64,000 nucleotides of DNA from an uncultured Flavobacteriaceae bacterium (GTDB taxonomy: Bacteria > Bacteroidota > Bacteroidia > Flavobacteriales > Flavobacteriaceae), in assembly GCA_947494825.1 (NCBI GenBank), contig CANLWN010000004.1:310001-374000 (forward strand). Direction: 5' to 3'. The notes beneath the pieces are model-generated. The model did no database searches. It had not been told where the DNA came from and worked only from the letters and a program-made list of their open reading frames with translations. Both the position numbers and the translations under genes were made by a program. This document shows positions 36,163 through 44,577 of this stretch, one piece after another. Position 1 is the first letter of the stretch, and each line of letters opens with the position of its first letter.

Positions 36163-36594
36163 CTATGGTTTATTACCCTTCTTTTTCTTAGATACCGCAT
36201 CCGCAACCTCGATTGCCGCGGTGGCGCCAAAGTAAAAGGAGATGGTAACCGTCAACAGGTTGGTGAGGGTCGGCATCATGGTCTCCGCAAAACTTTCCAC
36301 GGTTTTCCCATCTACCCCTTTGGGCGAATCGTCCAGATAGACAACGCTTCCAAAGTACACGAGGTAAATTATAATCAAACTGCCAGCAATGGCAAGCCTT
36401 ACCCGCGATTCTTTAATAGAACCATCTGGCGCAATACCCCCGGGTAGGCCAAGCAATCCAAAAAAGGCAATTAGCGTTGCCCCTATCAACATTACGGCCC
36501 AGAGGTCTATGTTGCCATAAGCCCTTCCCAGCCACATAAAGATCAGCACCCACAGTAGAATTGCCAAACAGGTAAGAAACAGTTCTTTTCTCAT
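36163..36594 (-). CDS. Small three-helix membrane protein, unknown function
   Basis: A 143-residue inner-membrane protein. Hydrophobic helices are at about residues 4-22, 30-50 and 68-90, with a shorter amphipathic one near 108-128 (TNLLTVTISFYFGATAAIEVA). The C-terminus is basic (KKKKGNKP) and so probably cytoplasmic. I do not recognise a family, although TLTNLLTVTISFYFGATA resembles segments of small phage-holin-like or DUF proteins. The 214 bp separating its start from the next gene hold nothing I can identify. Confidence 0.6.
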   Translation of the reverse strand: MRKELFLTCLAILLWVLIFMWLGRAYGNIDLWAVMLIGATLIAFFGLLGLPGGIAPDGSIKESRVRLAIAGSLIIIYLVYFGSVVYLDDSPKGVDGKTVESFAETMMPTLTNLLTVTISFYFGATAAIEVADAVSKKKKGNKP

Positions 36595-36808
36595 AATGAA
36601 TAAAGTTTTTATTAAATGAAAAGTGGACGATAGTCCAAGAATCCGGATTGCAGGGAATAGCTACATCCGGTGAAGATCCAGATCGGGGGAAGAATTTGTG
36701 CAGTCCTTAAGATAGGGAATATGGAAACCTTCGCAACAAAAAAACCCTTAAACCTTCTAGGGCCCGCCCGACAGATTATAAAACAAAAACCACAGGAATA
36801 TTAAGGTT

Positions 36809-38254
36809 TTAATCGCTCCTATTGGATTGCACGTGAAGCTCCGGAAAAGTAGATTTGGAAAGATTGTATGTTTCCTCTCCCTTTAGGTACTGTTCCCAAA
36901 AATTCAAAATGGCCGTGTTCATAATTTCCACAACACGCTTTCCCGACAATTCCCCGGATTGCCCGTAGTATTTTAAAATGGGCCAAACAACGGCCAGATC
37001 GGTCAGGTCGGCATGACGGGTCTTGGTAAGATGGCATTCATAATAATCGGCCTGACTTTGCAAAAACATAAAGTCATGCATGCCCTTGCCATCTTCACTG
37101 GTCAACAGCATAAAGGGCACCTTAAGGCTGTCTTTCTGGTGTACGCCATAGGGCAGACCATCTATATTGATGCCGGCGACCACTCTGGGGTCCACCAAAC
37201 ACAACTCTCCGGCTGTTGCCCCGCCAATGGACATGCCCATGACCCCAATTTTTTCGGGGTCAATGGTTGGAAGGGAACCGGATAGGGCCGGAGGGTTTTC
37301 GAGCAACCAGCTCAAAACGTATTGGTTGTCCTTGGTCCATTCCACTGCGGTGCTGTTGATTGCATCCGCTTTTTCAAGGACGGTCAGTACCCGCTTGCCG
37401 CGCGCTTCCCGATCGGTCAGGGAGGCAATCTCCTTATGGACGGCTACCACCGGTTCCGAGCTTTCCGCAATCCATTGCATCCCCTCCTTGAACTTTTCCA
37501 AGCTGGTCACAAACTCTGGGAGTATTACCTTATCCTGCCCAAGGTCTACCCGGATGCTTTCATACGGATGCCCTATACTCGCCACAATGTAGCCGTGACT
37601 TGCCAAATGCTCCATTAACAAGGTGTTTTGGGAGCTAAACATTTGTAGGCCGTGATTGAACAGGATAAGCGGGTAGCTGCCTTTAGCCGGCGCCAGATTA
37701 GGATGCGAGTGTGTTTGGATTTCCTGCAGGTAATTCAGGAAAAAGCTAACGACATCCCCTTCTCCGGAATAAAGTCCGGCCCATAGGGTCTTTGCCCCGC
37801 CTGTGCGCCCCTCCCCGGGATACCATATTTCCACGAGCAGTTCCCTCTTGTCATTCGGGTCCTTGGAGCGGAACTCCATGCGGCCTTCGTCCCTGACGGT
37901 TAGCACAGTATTGCCAACCTCGTATTTTCCCTGGGGTGCGTCCAAGTCCAGGATGGGCATGGTGACAGCATAGAAAACGGAGCTGCCCATGAGCACTATG
38001 CCCATGAGAAAGCCAAAAACCCTAAGGAACAAATAACTGGTCGATTTCTTAAAATACAGCAGACCCAATAAGAACATGACCAAATAGACCAAGGCCATTT
38101 GCCACCGTAGCAACCCTACCAGGAGGTGTAGGGTAAAAACGGCCAGACCTAACAAGATCAGGGCTTTTTGGATTTTTCTGTGTGCTCCAAAAAAGGAAAG
38201 TATCACTAGCAATGCCAGGGCGGTCAAAAAAAGGACAAGCTCTAAAAAGGTCAT
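36809..38254 (-). CDS. Membrane-anchored alpha/beta hydrolase, platelet-activating-factor acetylhydrolase-like
   Basis: A 481-residue enzyme. Four to five membrane helices occupy residues 1-110. The hydrolase domain then shows LILFNHGLQMFSSQNTLLMEHLASHGY, nucleophile elbow GVMGMSIGGATAGE, acidic residue in GINIDGL, and a late histidine in TRHADLTDL. These match the PAF-AH isoform II pattern (GxSxGG, NLDG, HxxFTD). It would cleave an ester or short acyl chain, probably facing the periplasm. It is divergent from the AraC-type regulator, so that regulator could control it. Substrate unknown. Confidence 0.8.
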   Translation of the reverse strand: MTFLELVLFLTALALLVILSFFGAHRKIQKALILLGLAVFTLHLLVGLLRWQMALVYLVMFLLGLLYFKKSTSYLFLRVFGFLMGIVLMGSSVFYAVTMPILDLDAPQGKYEVGNTVLTVRDEGRMEFRSKDPNDKRELLVEIWYPGEGRTGGAKTLWAGLYSGEGDVVSFFLNYLQEIQTHSHPNLAPAKGSYPLILFNHGLQMFSSQNTLLMEHLASHGYIVASIGHPYESIRVDLGQDKVILPEFVTSLEKFKEGMQWIAESSEPVVAVHKEIASLTDREARGKRVLTVLEKADAINSTAVEWTKDNQYVLSWLLENPPALSGSLPTIDPEKIGVMGMSIGGATAGELCLVDPRVVAGINIDGLPYGVHQKDSLKVPFMLLTSEDGKGMHDFMFLQSQADYYECHLTKTRHADLTDLAVVWPILKYYGQSGELSGKRVVEIMNTAILNFWEQYLKGEETYNLSKSTFPELHVQSNRSD

Positions 38255-38261
38255 TTCACGC

Positions 38262-38269
38262 TATATTTG
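38262..38269 (+). promoter_or_regulatory. Bacteroidota -7 element for the membrane AraC regulator
   Basis: TATATTTG matches TAnnTTTG. Transcription from about 38276 would leave a leader of about 95 nt before the ATG at 38371, and it excludes the earlier in-frame starts that overlap the hydrolase gene. Confidence 0.5.
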
Positions 38270-38370
38270 TTTTCAATAGGACAAAGAAACCCAATGATTT
38301 TCAATGGGGGGTAGGGATTTATGAATCCGTACCAGATAATACACCGGTGGTTTACTTAAAGAATTCCCTT

Positions 38371-39399
38371 ATGTGGCCAAGTATAATTAATGCCCTTGCG
38401 CTGACCGCGGCGATCATCCTGGTTTTTATTCTCAGTATCCTGCCTGCACGAAAGGGCGACAGAAACCTGTATCTACTGATTCTACTGGCATACCTTGTTG
38501 TTCATTTGATGGGTGGACTCTTAATGGTAAGCGGGGTGATGGAGTTGAGCATTTATGCCCTATTTTCCTTATCCATGGTAGTGCTGTACGGCCCTACCTT
38601 TTACCACTATATGCGAAAATTCCACGGCCTCCCTACCCGTGGATACCTATGGCATATTGTTCCTGTGGAAGCGGGACTGTGGTCCCTGTTTCTGCTACAC
38701 GGCCTGGGAATCTTGGAAACACCACGATGGTTCTACAATCTTTATTATGCCACCGTACTGCTCGTATATTTTATTGCTGCCCTGAAGCTTAGGTGGTCCG
38801 TTCCCTTAAAACAGGGAAAGGACTGGATGCGGACCATAACCCTGGGGTTTGGGGGACTGATCGTGCTCTACTTGGCGGAGTCTATTTGGATGAGCTTGAA
38901 TTTTGATTCGGTCAACCGCATCGTCATCATCAGTACTACGATCTACAACCTTTTCTGTTTTGTCTTTTTGCTGATTTCAATAAAACAGATCATCACCAAG
39001 CCCGAAGCCTTTTCGAACATGCGGATACGGATTCCCTACAAGAACGAAAAAATCAAGAACATCGATGAGGAGCTTGCGCTGATACTTGCATACGTGCTAC
39101 ATCAAAAGGAATACAAAAATCCGGACTTAAATCGCAATCTGATTTCGGAGGCTACCGGCCTGGGGGTTCATCGCATTTCCGAAATCATCAACAGCGCGTT
39201 TGAAAAAAACTTCAATGATTGGATCAACGACCACAGGATCACGGAGGCAAAAACATGGCTTATGCATTCCGAATTGAGCATTAAGGAAATTTGCTATGAG
39301 GTGGGCTTTAATTCCAAATCGGCCTTTAATCAGGCTTTTAAAAAACGAACACAAATTACACCGTCGGAATATCGCCTTGAACAGGTGAAATCCCGCTAG
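38371..39399 (+). CDS. AraC-family transcriptional regulator with N-terminal seven-helix membrane domain
   Basis: A 342-residue regulator. Seven hydrophobic helices fill residues 5-225 (WPSIINALALTAAIILVFILSIL first). A cytoplasmic AraC DNA-binding domain of about 100 residues ends the protein: two helix-turn-helix units, ISEATGLGVHRISEIINSAF and IKEICYEVGFNSKSAFNQAFKKRTQITPSEYR. The ligand or signal is unknown; it may be membrane-borne. The open frame extends upstream to 38182, but those residues overlap the divergent hydrolase gene and are not membrane-like. The 180 bp after this gene carry only the nrdG promoter region. Confidence 0.88.
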   Translation: MWPSIINALALTAAIILVFILSILPARKGDRNLYLLILLAYLVVHLMGGLLMVSGVMELSIYALFSLSMVVLYGPTFYHYMRKFHGLPTRGYLWHIVPVEAGLWSLFLLHGLGILETPRWFYNLYYATVLLVYFIAALKLRWSVPLKQGKDWMRTITLGFGGLIVLYLAESIWMSLNFDSVNRIVIISTTIYNLFCFVFLLISIKQIITKPEAFSNMRIRIPYKNEKIKNIDEELALILAYVLHQKEYKNPDLNRNLISEATGLGVHRISEIINSAFEKNFNDWINDHRITEAKTWLMHSELSIKEICYEVGFNSKSAFNQAFKKRTQITPSEYRLEQVKSR

Positions 39400-39550
39400 G
39401 TCCACAAGCTTCCCCTTTTCTTTGAAGCCAATACCAGGCTAGAACCGGGTTAACCACCTGAAGACACTAACCGCGAGGGTTGTTGATAAGATCTTTGATA
39501 ACTAGATAGCGTCATTTAAAAAGCAGTTGAGGAACATAGTAATTTTAAAA

Positions 39551-39566
39551 ATGATAAAAAGGTCAT
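39551..39566. promoter_or_regulatory. Imperfect dyad before nrdG, related to the Rrf2-linked repeats
   Basis: ATGAT-N6-GTCAT, ending 14 bases before the nrdG start. The half-sites are the same as those of the two repeats at 41913 and 44508, but the spacer is two bases longer. It is a weaker candidate for the same regulator. Confidence 0.35.
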
Positions 39567-39579
39567 TTAATAGTTAATT

Positions 39580-40029
39580 ATGCATTACTATGATTTCAAC
39601 GTGGTCCTCCAGGAGGTGCCGGGAGAGCTCAGCCTTTGCTTTACCATTTCGGGCTGTCCCCTGCAATGCGATGGCTGTCACTCTCCTTTCCTCTGGAAAA
39701 AAGGGAGCGGGAAAAAGCTCACCCAGCAGGTGTACGGAGCTATATTGGAGCAATATCGGGGATTGGCCAGCTGTGTTGTTTTTATGGGGGGAGAATGGCA
39801 TAAAAAAGAATTGATTGCCCATCTGAAGTACGCTAAAACCAAGGGATTCAAAACCTGCCTGTATACTGGGGAAGAACACGTTGATGTAAGGATATTGGAA
39901 CAGCTCACCTGGATCAAGACGGGCAAATGGGATAAAAAATATGGGGGCCTGGACAGCAAGACCACCAATCAAAAATTCAAGAACGTAAAAAGCAATGCGA
40001 TACTAAACCATTTATTCATCCATAATTAA
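39580..40029 (+). CDS. nrdG: Anaerobic ribonucleotide reductase activating protein (radical SAM)
   Basis: A 149-residue radical SAM activase that generates the glycyl radical on NrdD under anoxic conditions. The [4Fe-4S] motif CxxxCxxC is present as C26-P-L-Q-C30-D-G-C33 in FTISGCPLQCDGCHSPF. VVFMGGEW follows, as in NrdG. It is followed by nrdD after 6 bp. Its presence means that the organism can make deoxynucleotides without oxygen. The upstream region contains a candidate regulatory dyad but no clear -7 element. Confidence 0.93.
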   Translation: MHYYDFNVVLQEVPGELSLCFTISGCPLQCDGCHSPFLWKKGSGKKLTQQVYGAILEQYRGLASCVVFMGGEWHKKELIAHLKYAKTKGFKTCLYTGEEHVDVRILEQLTWIKTGKWDKKYGGLDSKTTNQKFKNVKSNAILNHLFIHN

Positions 40030-40035
40030 AATCAC

Positions 40036-41910
40036 ATGATCCGACTTTCAAACGACCAAATTGCCAAGAAAATAGATTTTATCTCCCATTACCTGCAATC
40101 CACAAACGCGGCAGATGGCTCCAAGGTAGATTCCAATGCCAACGTAACCTCCAAAAACATAGCCACCATGGAAGCGGAATTAAATAAGGATATCAACATA
40201 CAGGTAAACAGGGCACTGGTCAAACAAAAAATAGCCTCGCTGTTCGGAAGCGATCTGGCCAATGAATACCTTAGGCAGATAGAGTCCCATGAAATATACG
40301 TACACGATGAAACCTCCTTGAAACCCTATTGCGTATCCATAAGCATGTATCCCTTTTTGCTGGATGGCCTCACCAATTTAGGGGGAGAAAGTATGGCCCC
40401 AAAACACCTGGAAAGTTATTGTGGAGAGTTTGTCAATCTTGTTTTTGCGGTGAGTTCACAATTTGCCGGCGCATTGGCCACGGTAGAGTTTTTAATGTAT
40501 TTCGATTATTTTGCGACCAAGGACTATGGTGAAAACTATCTGCATACCCACGAAAAATTAATTGAAAATCATTTACAGCACGTAGTATACGCCATTAACC
40601 AACCCGCTGCCGCCAGAGGCTACCAATCCGTATTTTGGAATATTTCCCTTTATGACGAAGCCTATTTCAACAGCATGTTCGGCGACTTCGTATTTCCAGA
40701 CATGGCCAGACCACAATGGGAAAGTGTAAAAAGACTACAAACATTCTTCATGAAGTGGTTCAATGAGGAGCGAAAAAAAGCGGTCTTGACCTTCCCCGTG
40801 GTCACCGCAGCTATGCTGGTGAACGAGGGTACTCCTGTGGACATGGACTTTACGGAAATGTGCGCGCAAGAATTGAGCGAGGGCAATTCTTTTTTTATCT
40901 ATCAGTCCGAGAACGCGGACAGTTTGGCCTCTTGTTGTCGTTTGCGGAACGAAATTAGCGACCATACGTTTAGCTATTCCCTGGGAGCGGGCGGCGTGGC
41001 AACGGGGTCTATCAATGTCATTACACTCAACATGAACCGCCTGGTCCAAAAAAATGCCAATATCGCGGAGGAGGTACAAAAAGTGCATAAATATCAGGTG
41101 GCATTCAGAAAACTTATCGATGAATATGCCAAGGCAGGAATGCTTCCCGTGTATCAAGCTGGTTTTATTTTGTTGGAGAAACAATTTTTGACCATCGGAA
41201 TCAATGGTATGGTAGAAGCAGCGGAAAGTCAGGGCGTCAAAGTGGGCAACAACGCCACATATAAGAGTTTCGTAAACAAACACCTCAAGGCAATCTACCA
41301 CGAAAACCGGGCTGCCAAAGAGCGTTATGGATATATGTTCAATACAGAATTTGTGCCTGCCGAAAATCTGGGAATAAAAAATGCCAAGTGGGACAGGGAA
41401 GACGGGCTGTTTGTACCCAGGGACTGTTACAATTCGTATTTCTATGCGGTAGAGGACCAAAAAACAAATACGCTGGACAAGATCCTGCTGCACGGCAAGG
41501 AGACCATAAAGTATCTGGATGGGGGTTCTGCCTTGCACTTAAACCTTGAAGAGGCGCCCAACAAAGAGGGGTTTATCAGACTCCTTCATGCTACGGCCAA
41601 GGCAGGATGCAACTATTTTTGCTTCAACGTAAGAATTACCGTTTGCAATGCTTGTAAACATATAGACAAGCGCACCTTGTCTAAATGTAGCCAGTGCGGA
41701 TCCCTTAACGTGGACCACGCCACCCGGGTAATTGGGTATTTAAAACGGGTTTCCAATTTTAGTTCCGGTCGACAAAAGGAGCACCGACTGAGGCACTACC
41801 ATACCCAGCGTCCTGAACCAAATTTGGCCAATAGAAGCGTCGAAACTATTACGGAAAACAGGGAAAAGCAGCAAATAGGGGATTGCCCCATGGCCGTTGG
41901 AAGTTCTTAA
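40036..41910 (+). CDS. nrdD: Anaerobic ribonucleoside-triphosphate reductase, class III
   Basis: A 624-residue glycyl-radical enzyme that reduces ribonucleotides to deoxyribonucleotides without oxygen. The zinc site is CNACKH...CSQCGS, followed by the glycyl radical segment RVIGYLKRVSNFSSGRQKE near the C-terminus. Active-site cysteines are in SLASCCRLRN. The N-terminus begins directly with the helical region; I see no ATP-cone, the usual allosteric activity module. About 33 residues follow the radical loop. It forms an operon with nrdG; the next gene starts 188 bp later behind the dyad at 41913. Confidence 0.95.
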   Translation: MIRLSNDQIAKKIDFISHYLQSTNAADGSKVDSNANVTSKNIATMEAELNKDINIQVNRALVKQKIASLFGSDLANEYLRQIESHEIYVHDETSLKPYCVSISMYPFLLDGLTNLGGESMAPKHLESYCGEFVNLVFAVSSQFAGALATVEFLMYFDYFATKDYGENYLHTHEKLIENHLQHVVYAINQPAAARGYQSVFWNISLYDEAYFNSMFGDFVFPDMARPQWESVKRLQTFFMKWFNEERKKAVLTFPVVTAAMLVNEGTPVDMDFTEMCAQELSEGNSFFIYQSENADSLASCCRLRNEISDHTFSYSLGAGGVATGSINVITLNMNRLVQKNANIAEEVQKVHKYQVAFRKLIDEYAKAGMLPVYQAGFILLEKQFLTIGINGMVEAAESQGVKVGNNATYKSFVNKHLKAIYHENRAAKERYGYMFNTEFVPAENLGIKNAKWDREDGLFVPRDCYNSYFYAVEDQKTNTLDKILLHGKETIKYLDGGSALHLNLEEAPNKEGFIRLLHATAKAGCNYFCFNVRITVCNACKHIDKRTLSKCSQCGSLNVDHATRVIGYLKRVSNFSSGRQKEHRLRHYHTQRPEPNLANRSVETITENREKQQIGDCPMAVGSS

Positions 41911-41912
41911 CA

Positions 41913-41928
41913 TATGATAATTGTCATA
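41913..41928. promoter_or_regulatory. Perfect inverted repeat, candidate Rrf2 operator (upstream of the 597-residue gene)
   Basis: TATGATAATTGTCATA lies two bases after the nrdD stop. With flanking bases the arms are CATATGA and TCATATG, a perfect 7-bp dyad with a 6-bp centre. It is 14/16 identical to the repeat between rrf2 and nadA at 44508-44523. The remaining 170 bp to the next start contain nothing else recognised. Confidence 0.55.
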
Positions 41929-42098
41929 TGCCGTTCCCGTGCCTTTTGTGACTTTTGGCGAAAACTCCCCGCATTGCATACACCAGAGATTTTAGGCAAT
42001 CGGCAATACGGGTGAAATTAGGGTCTTGTCCGCCAGAACATAAGGGTTGGGCAAGAAATCCGTGAAACCATGTAATCACAAAAAACCACACCGTCTTA

Positions 42099-43892
42099 AT
42101 GAAGCAGCATTCGTTCCATATTCCCGTCATGGGAATAGGCTTTACCGTTGATACCCCCTTGAAAATTTCCCATTTGGGCATAGATTCCGTTATTTCTTTG
42201 GTAGACGATGTCCTTTTGGAAAAACTCAGAAAAATGTATTGTGACCTATTTCAACTTCCGTATCGGGAAATTACGGAAAGCATAGAGGACTTTAGGGCCA
42301 AGAGGATTACTTCCTATCTAAATTTGATCAACGGTTTGGCAGAAAAAAAGTTTGAAAAGCTCAAAACCGTTAGCGCGGAGTGCAGCAATGACCTGAAACA
42401 GTACTTTAATCTCTTGCCCGATACATCGGCCCTTAAGGAACGATTTAAGCGTTTGACCTCCCCCAGTTTTAATCTGAAAGAGCTCAAAGATCTAGTTGAA
42501 ACCAATCTGGCCATGGGCAGTATTGACGTTAACATCATGACCAAGGTAGATAAGGAAAACTATAGAAAAGCAGAGCGATTGCCTACCCAATATAATGACG
42601 CCCATGCGGCCCTAAGGGGGTATGCCCATAGCGATTTGTCCTCATCGGTAATACTGTCTGCCGGAATGAACCCTAGATTGTACAGTTATATGGAGGAATT
42701 TGAAGATTTTTATCCTGATGTCATGGGACAGGTCAAAAAGAAAATAACCTTAAAGGTAAGTGATTACAGATCTGCTTTGATACAAGGGAAGTTCTTTGCA
42801 AAAAAGGGGTTGTGGGTATCAGAATACAGAATTGAATCCGGATTAAATTGTGGGGGCCACGCATTTGCAACAGATGGATATCTGATGGGTCCCATATTGG
42901 CACAGTTCAGGGACCGGAAAGAAGAACTGACCCAAGAATTACATGGAATAATGACCGAAACGCTTTCCCGTAAAAAACGCCCCGTACCCACATCGCCCCT
43001 GCCCATTAAGATCACTGCTCAGGGCGGCGTGGGGACCGCGGAGGAACATCGGTTTTTAATAGAGCACTACAAGGTGGATTCCATTGGGTGGGGGACCCCT
43101 TTTCTTTTGGTGCCCGAGGCAACAACAGTAGACGATGACACTTTGGACAAACTGGCCAAGGCCAAAGAAGAGGATTTACATTTAAGTGATATCTCTCCCC
43201 TGGGAGTGCCTTTCAATAGCCTTAAGGGAAATACCAAAGACCTGGAAAAGTTCGCCTTAATAGAAAAAAATAGACCTGGCAGTCCGTGCCCCAAAAAATA
43301 TGTGGCCCTGAACAAGGAATTTACGGAAAAGGGAATTTGTACCGCATCAAGACAATATCAATACTTGAAGATCAAGGAATTGGACCAGAAAGCGCTTTCA
43401 AAGGAAGCGTATCAAGCGGAATACGATAAAATTGTACAAAAATCGTGCGCCTGTGTTGGATTGGGAACCACGGCTTTGTTAAAATACGACCTGGATACCA
43501 GAACGGAAGGTGAGGGGGTATCCGTTTGCCCAGGTCCCAATATGGCCTATTTCTCAAAAACTTCAAGCTTAAAGGAAATTACCGGTCATATTTATGGAGA
43601 ATCCAATGTGATTTCAAGGACCGATCGTCCAAACATGTTTATAAAGGAGCTTACCATTTATATCGACTTTTTAAAACGATCGCTCCAGGAAACCAAGGAT
43701 TCCATCAGCGACAAACAAAGGAAATACCTGTCAACATTTGCAAAAAACCTCACGGAGGGCATTGCGTATTATGAAACTGTTTTTGGGAGTGTAAAAAACG
43801 CCTTTGAAAGTTCAAAATCTCAGATTTTGGACGATTTGGACAGGGGAATGACCACCCTAAACCGGCTACGTTTGGAAATAGACAAGCTGTAA
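42099..43892 (+). CDS. Unrecognised cysteine-rich protein with FMN TIM-barrel-like motifs
   Basis: A 597-residue cytoplasmic protein that I cannot assign. The first residues IPVMGIGFTVDTPLKISHLGIDSVIS read like the start of a beta/alpha-barrel flavoenzyme. SGLNCGGHAFATDG (about 248-260) resembles the phosphate-binding ExxxGGHxG motif of nitronate monooxygenases. PIKITAQGGVGTAEEH and DSIGWGTPFLLVPEAT (about 302-342) resemble their later barrel loops. The second half has C397 (SPCPKK), C414 (GICTAS), C450/C452 (KSCACVG) and C477 (VCPGPN), which could bind an Fe-S cluster. The last 80 residues look helical and coiled. It lies between nrdD and the rrf2/nadA region, so a redox or anaerobic role is likely. 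Confidence 0.6.
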   Translation: MKQHSFHIPVMGIGFTVDTPLKISHLGIDSVISLVDDVLLEKLRKMYCDLFQLPYREITESIEDFRAKRITSYLNLINGLAEKKFEKLKTVSAECSNDLKQYFNLLPDTSALKERFKRLTSPSFNLKELKDLVETNLAMGSIDVNIMTKVDKENYRKAERLPTQYNDAHAALRGYAHSDLSSSVILSAGMNPRLYSYMEEFEDFYPDVMGQVKKKITLKVSDYRSALIQGKFFAKKGLWVSEYRIESGLNCGGHAFATDGYLMGPILAQFRDRKEELTQELHGIMTETLSRKKRPVPTSPLPIKITAQGGVGTAEEHRFLIEHYKVDSIGWGTPFLLVPEATTVDDDTLDKLAKAKEEDLHLSDISPLGVPFNSLKGNTKDLEKFALIEKNRPGSPCPKKYVALNKEFTEKGICTASRQYQYLKIKELDQKALSKEAYQAEYDKIVQKSCACVGLGTTALLKYDLDTRTEGEGVSVCPGPNMAYFSKTSSLKEITGHIYGESNVISRTDRPNMFIKELTIYIDFLKRSLQETKDSISDKQRKYLSTFAKNLTEGIAYYETVFGSVKNAFESSKSQILDDLDRGMTTLNRLRLEIDKL

Positions 43893-44004
43893 ATTACTGT
43901 AGCGGCAGAAGATTATAGGCCCTAGCTATCACGTTAAAAAGGAAAATGTGGCTTGCGGCTTGTTAGTACGGCCATGGGATAGGGCGTATACCCGGTTTGC
44001 TTGG

Positions 44005-44454
44005 CTATTTTAAACTAAAATCCTTCAAAGAAATTATAGTGCCCTTCTTTTCCATTTCTTTCGCAAGTTTGGAAATGGTTTTGTCCCTAAAATCGTTTAA
44101 TATTTTCTTTTTGAACGGAGCTACTAGATAATGTGCTGGGCAGGGGTTGATATCGTTGCACTGGGAGAGGCCCAAAAAACAAGCATCAAATTTATGGGTG
44201 CCGTCTATACAGGATATGACGTCCCAAACCGATTTTTCCCTATTTCTCGCATCCAAATAGAATCCTCCCCCGGGACCCTTGGTGGAGGAGACCAACTTGT
44301 TCGCGGTAAGTTGTCTTAACAATTGTGCTAAAAAGGCCTGCGGGGTCTCTAACTCCTCTGCAATTTTCTTCACCCTTATTTTATGGGCATCATCACTGTG
44401 TATCGCCAAATACAATATGGCCCTTATGGCATACTTACAGGCATTGGATAGCAT
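44005..44454 (-). CDS. Rrf2-family transcriptional regulator with Fe-S cysteines
   Basis: A 149-residue DNA-binding protein. The winged helix covers residues 1-70 (ACKYAIRAILYLAIHS, KKIAEELETPQAFLAQLLRQL, GPGGGFYL). Three cysteines C92, C99 and C105 (DACFLGLSQCNDINPCP) match the cluster-binding loop of NsrR and IscR, plus C82. Such proteins sense nitric oxide, oxygen or Fe-S supply. It is divergent from nadA, whose product is itself an Fe-S enzyme. The inverted repeat at 44508 lies in their shared region. The 112 bp between the previous gene's stop and this gene hold nothing I recognise. Confidence 0.92.
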   Translation of the reverse strand: MLSNACKYAIRAILYLAIHSDDAHKIRVKKIAEELETPQAFLAQLLRQLTANKLVSSTKGPGGGFYLDARNREKSVWDVISCIDGTHKFDACFLGLSQCNDINPCPAHYLVAPFKKKILNDFRDKTISKLAKEMEKKGTIISLKDFSLK

Positions 44455-44507
44455 AGAACGGTTTTTTTAAGGGTTAAAGATAATAAAAAGACACTTTTAT
44501 ATTTAAT

Positions 44508-44523
44508 TATGATTTTTGTCATA
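44508..44523. promoter_or_regulatory. Inverted repeat between rrf2 and nadA, candidate operator
   Basis: TATGATTTTTGTCATA (arms TATGA/TCATA). It lies 54 bases before the rrf2 start on one side and 54 before nadA on the other, so a bound dimer could affect both promoters. It is 14/16 identical to the repeat at 41913-41928. Confidence 0.55.
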
Positions 44524-44577
44524 GTGAACCAGGGTAGGCACCCCTATTTTTCCACGGTAATGAATGTTCCCTAAAAA

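Noticed and set aside
40735-41538. 267-codon open frame antisense to nrdD
   Set aside because: It lies wholly inside nrdD, which has clear family motifs; the antisense protein shows no recognisable domain and no promoter or ribosome-binding sequence.
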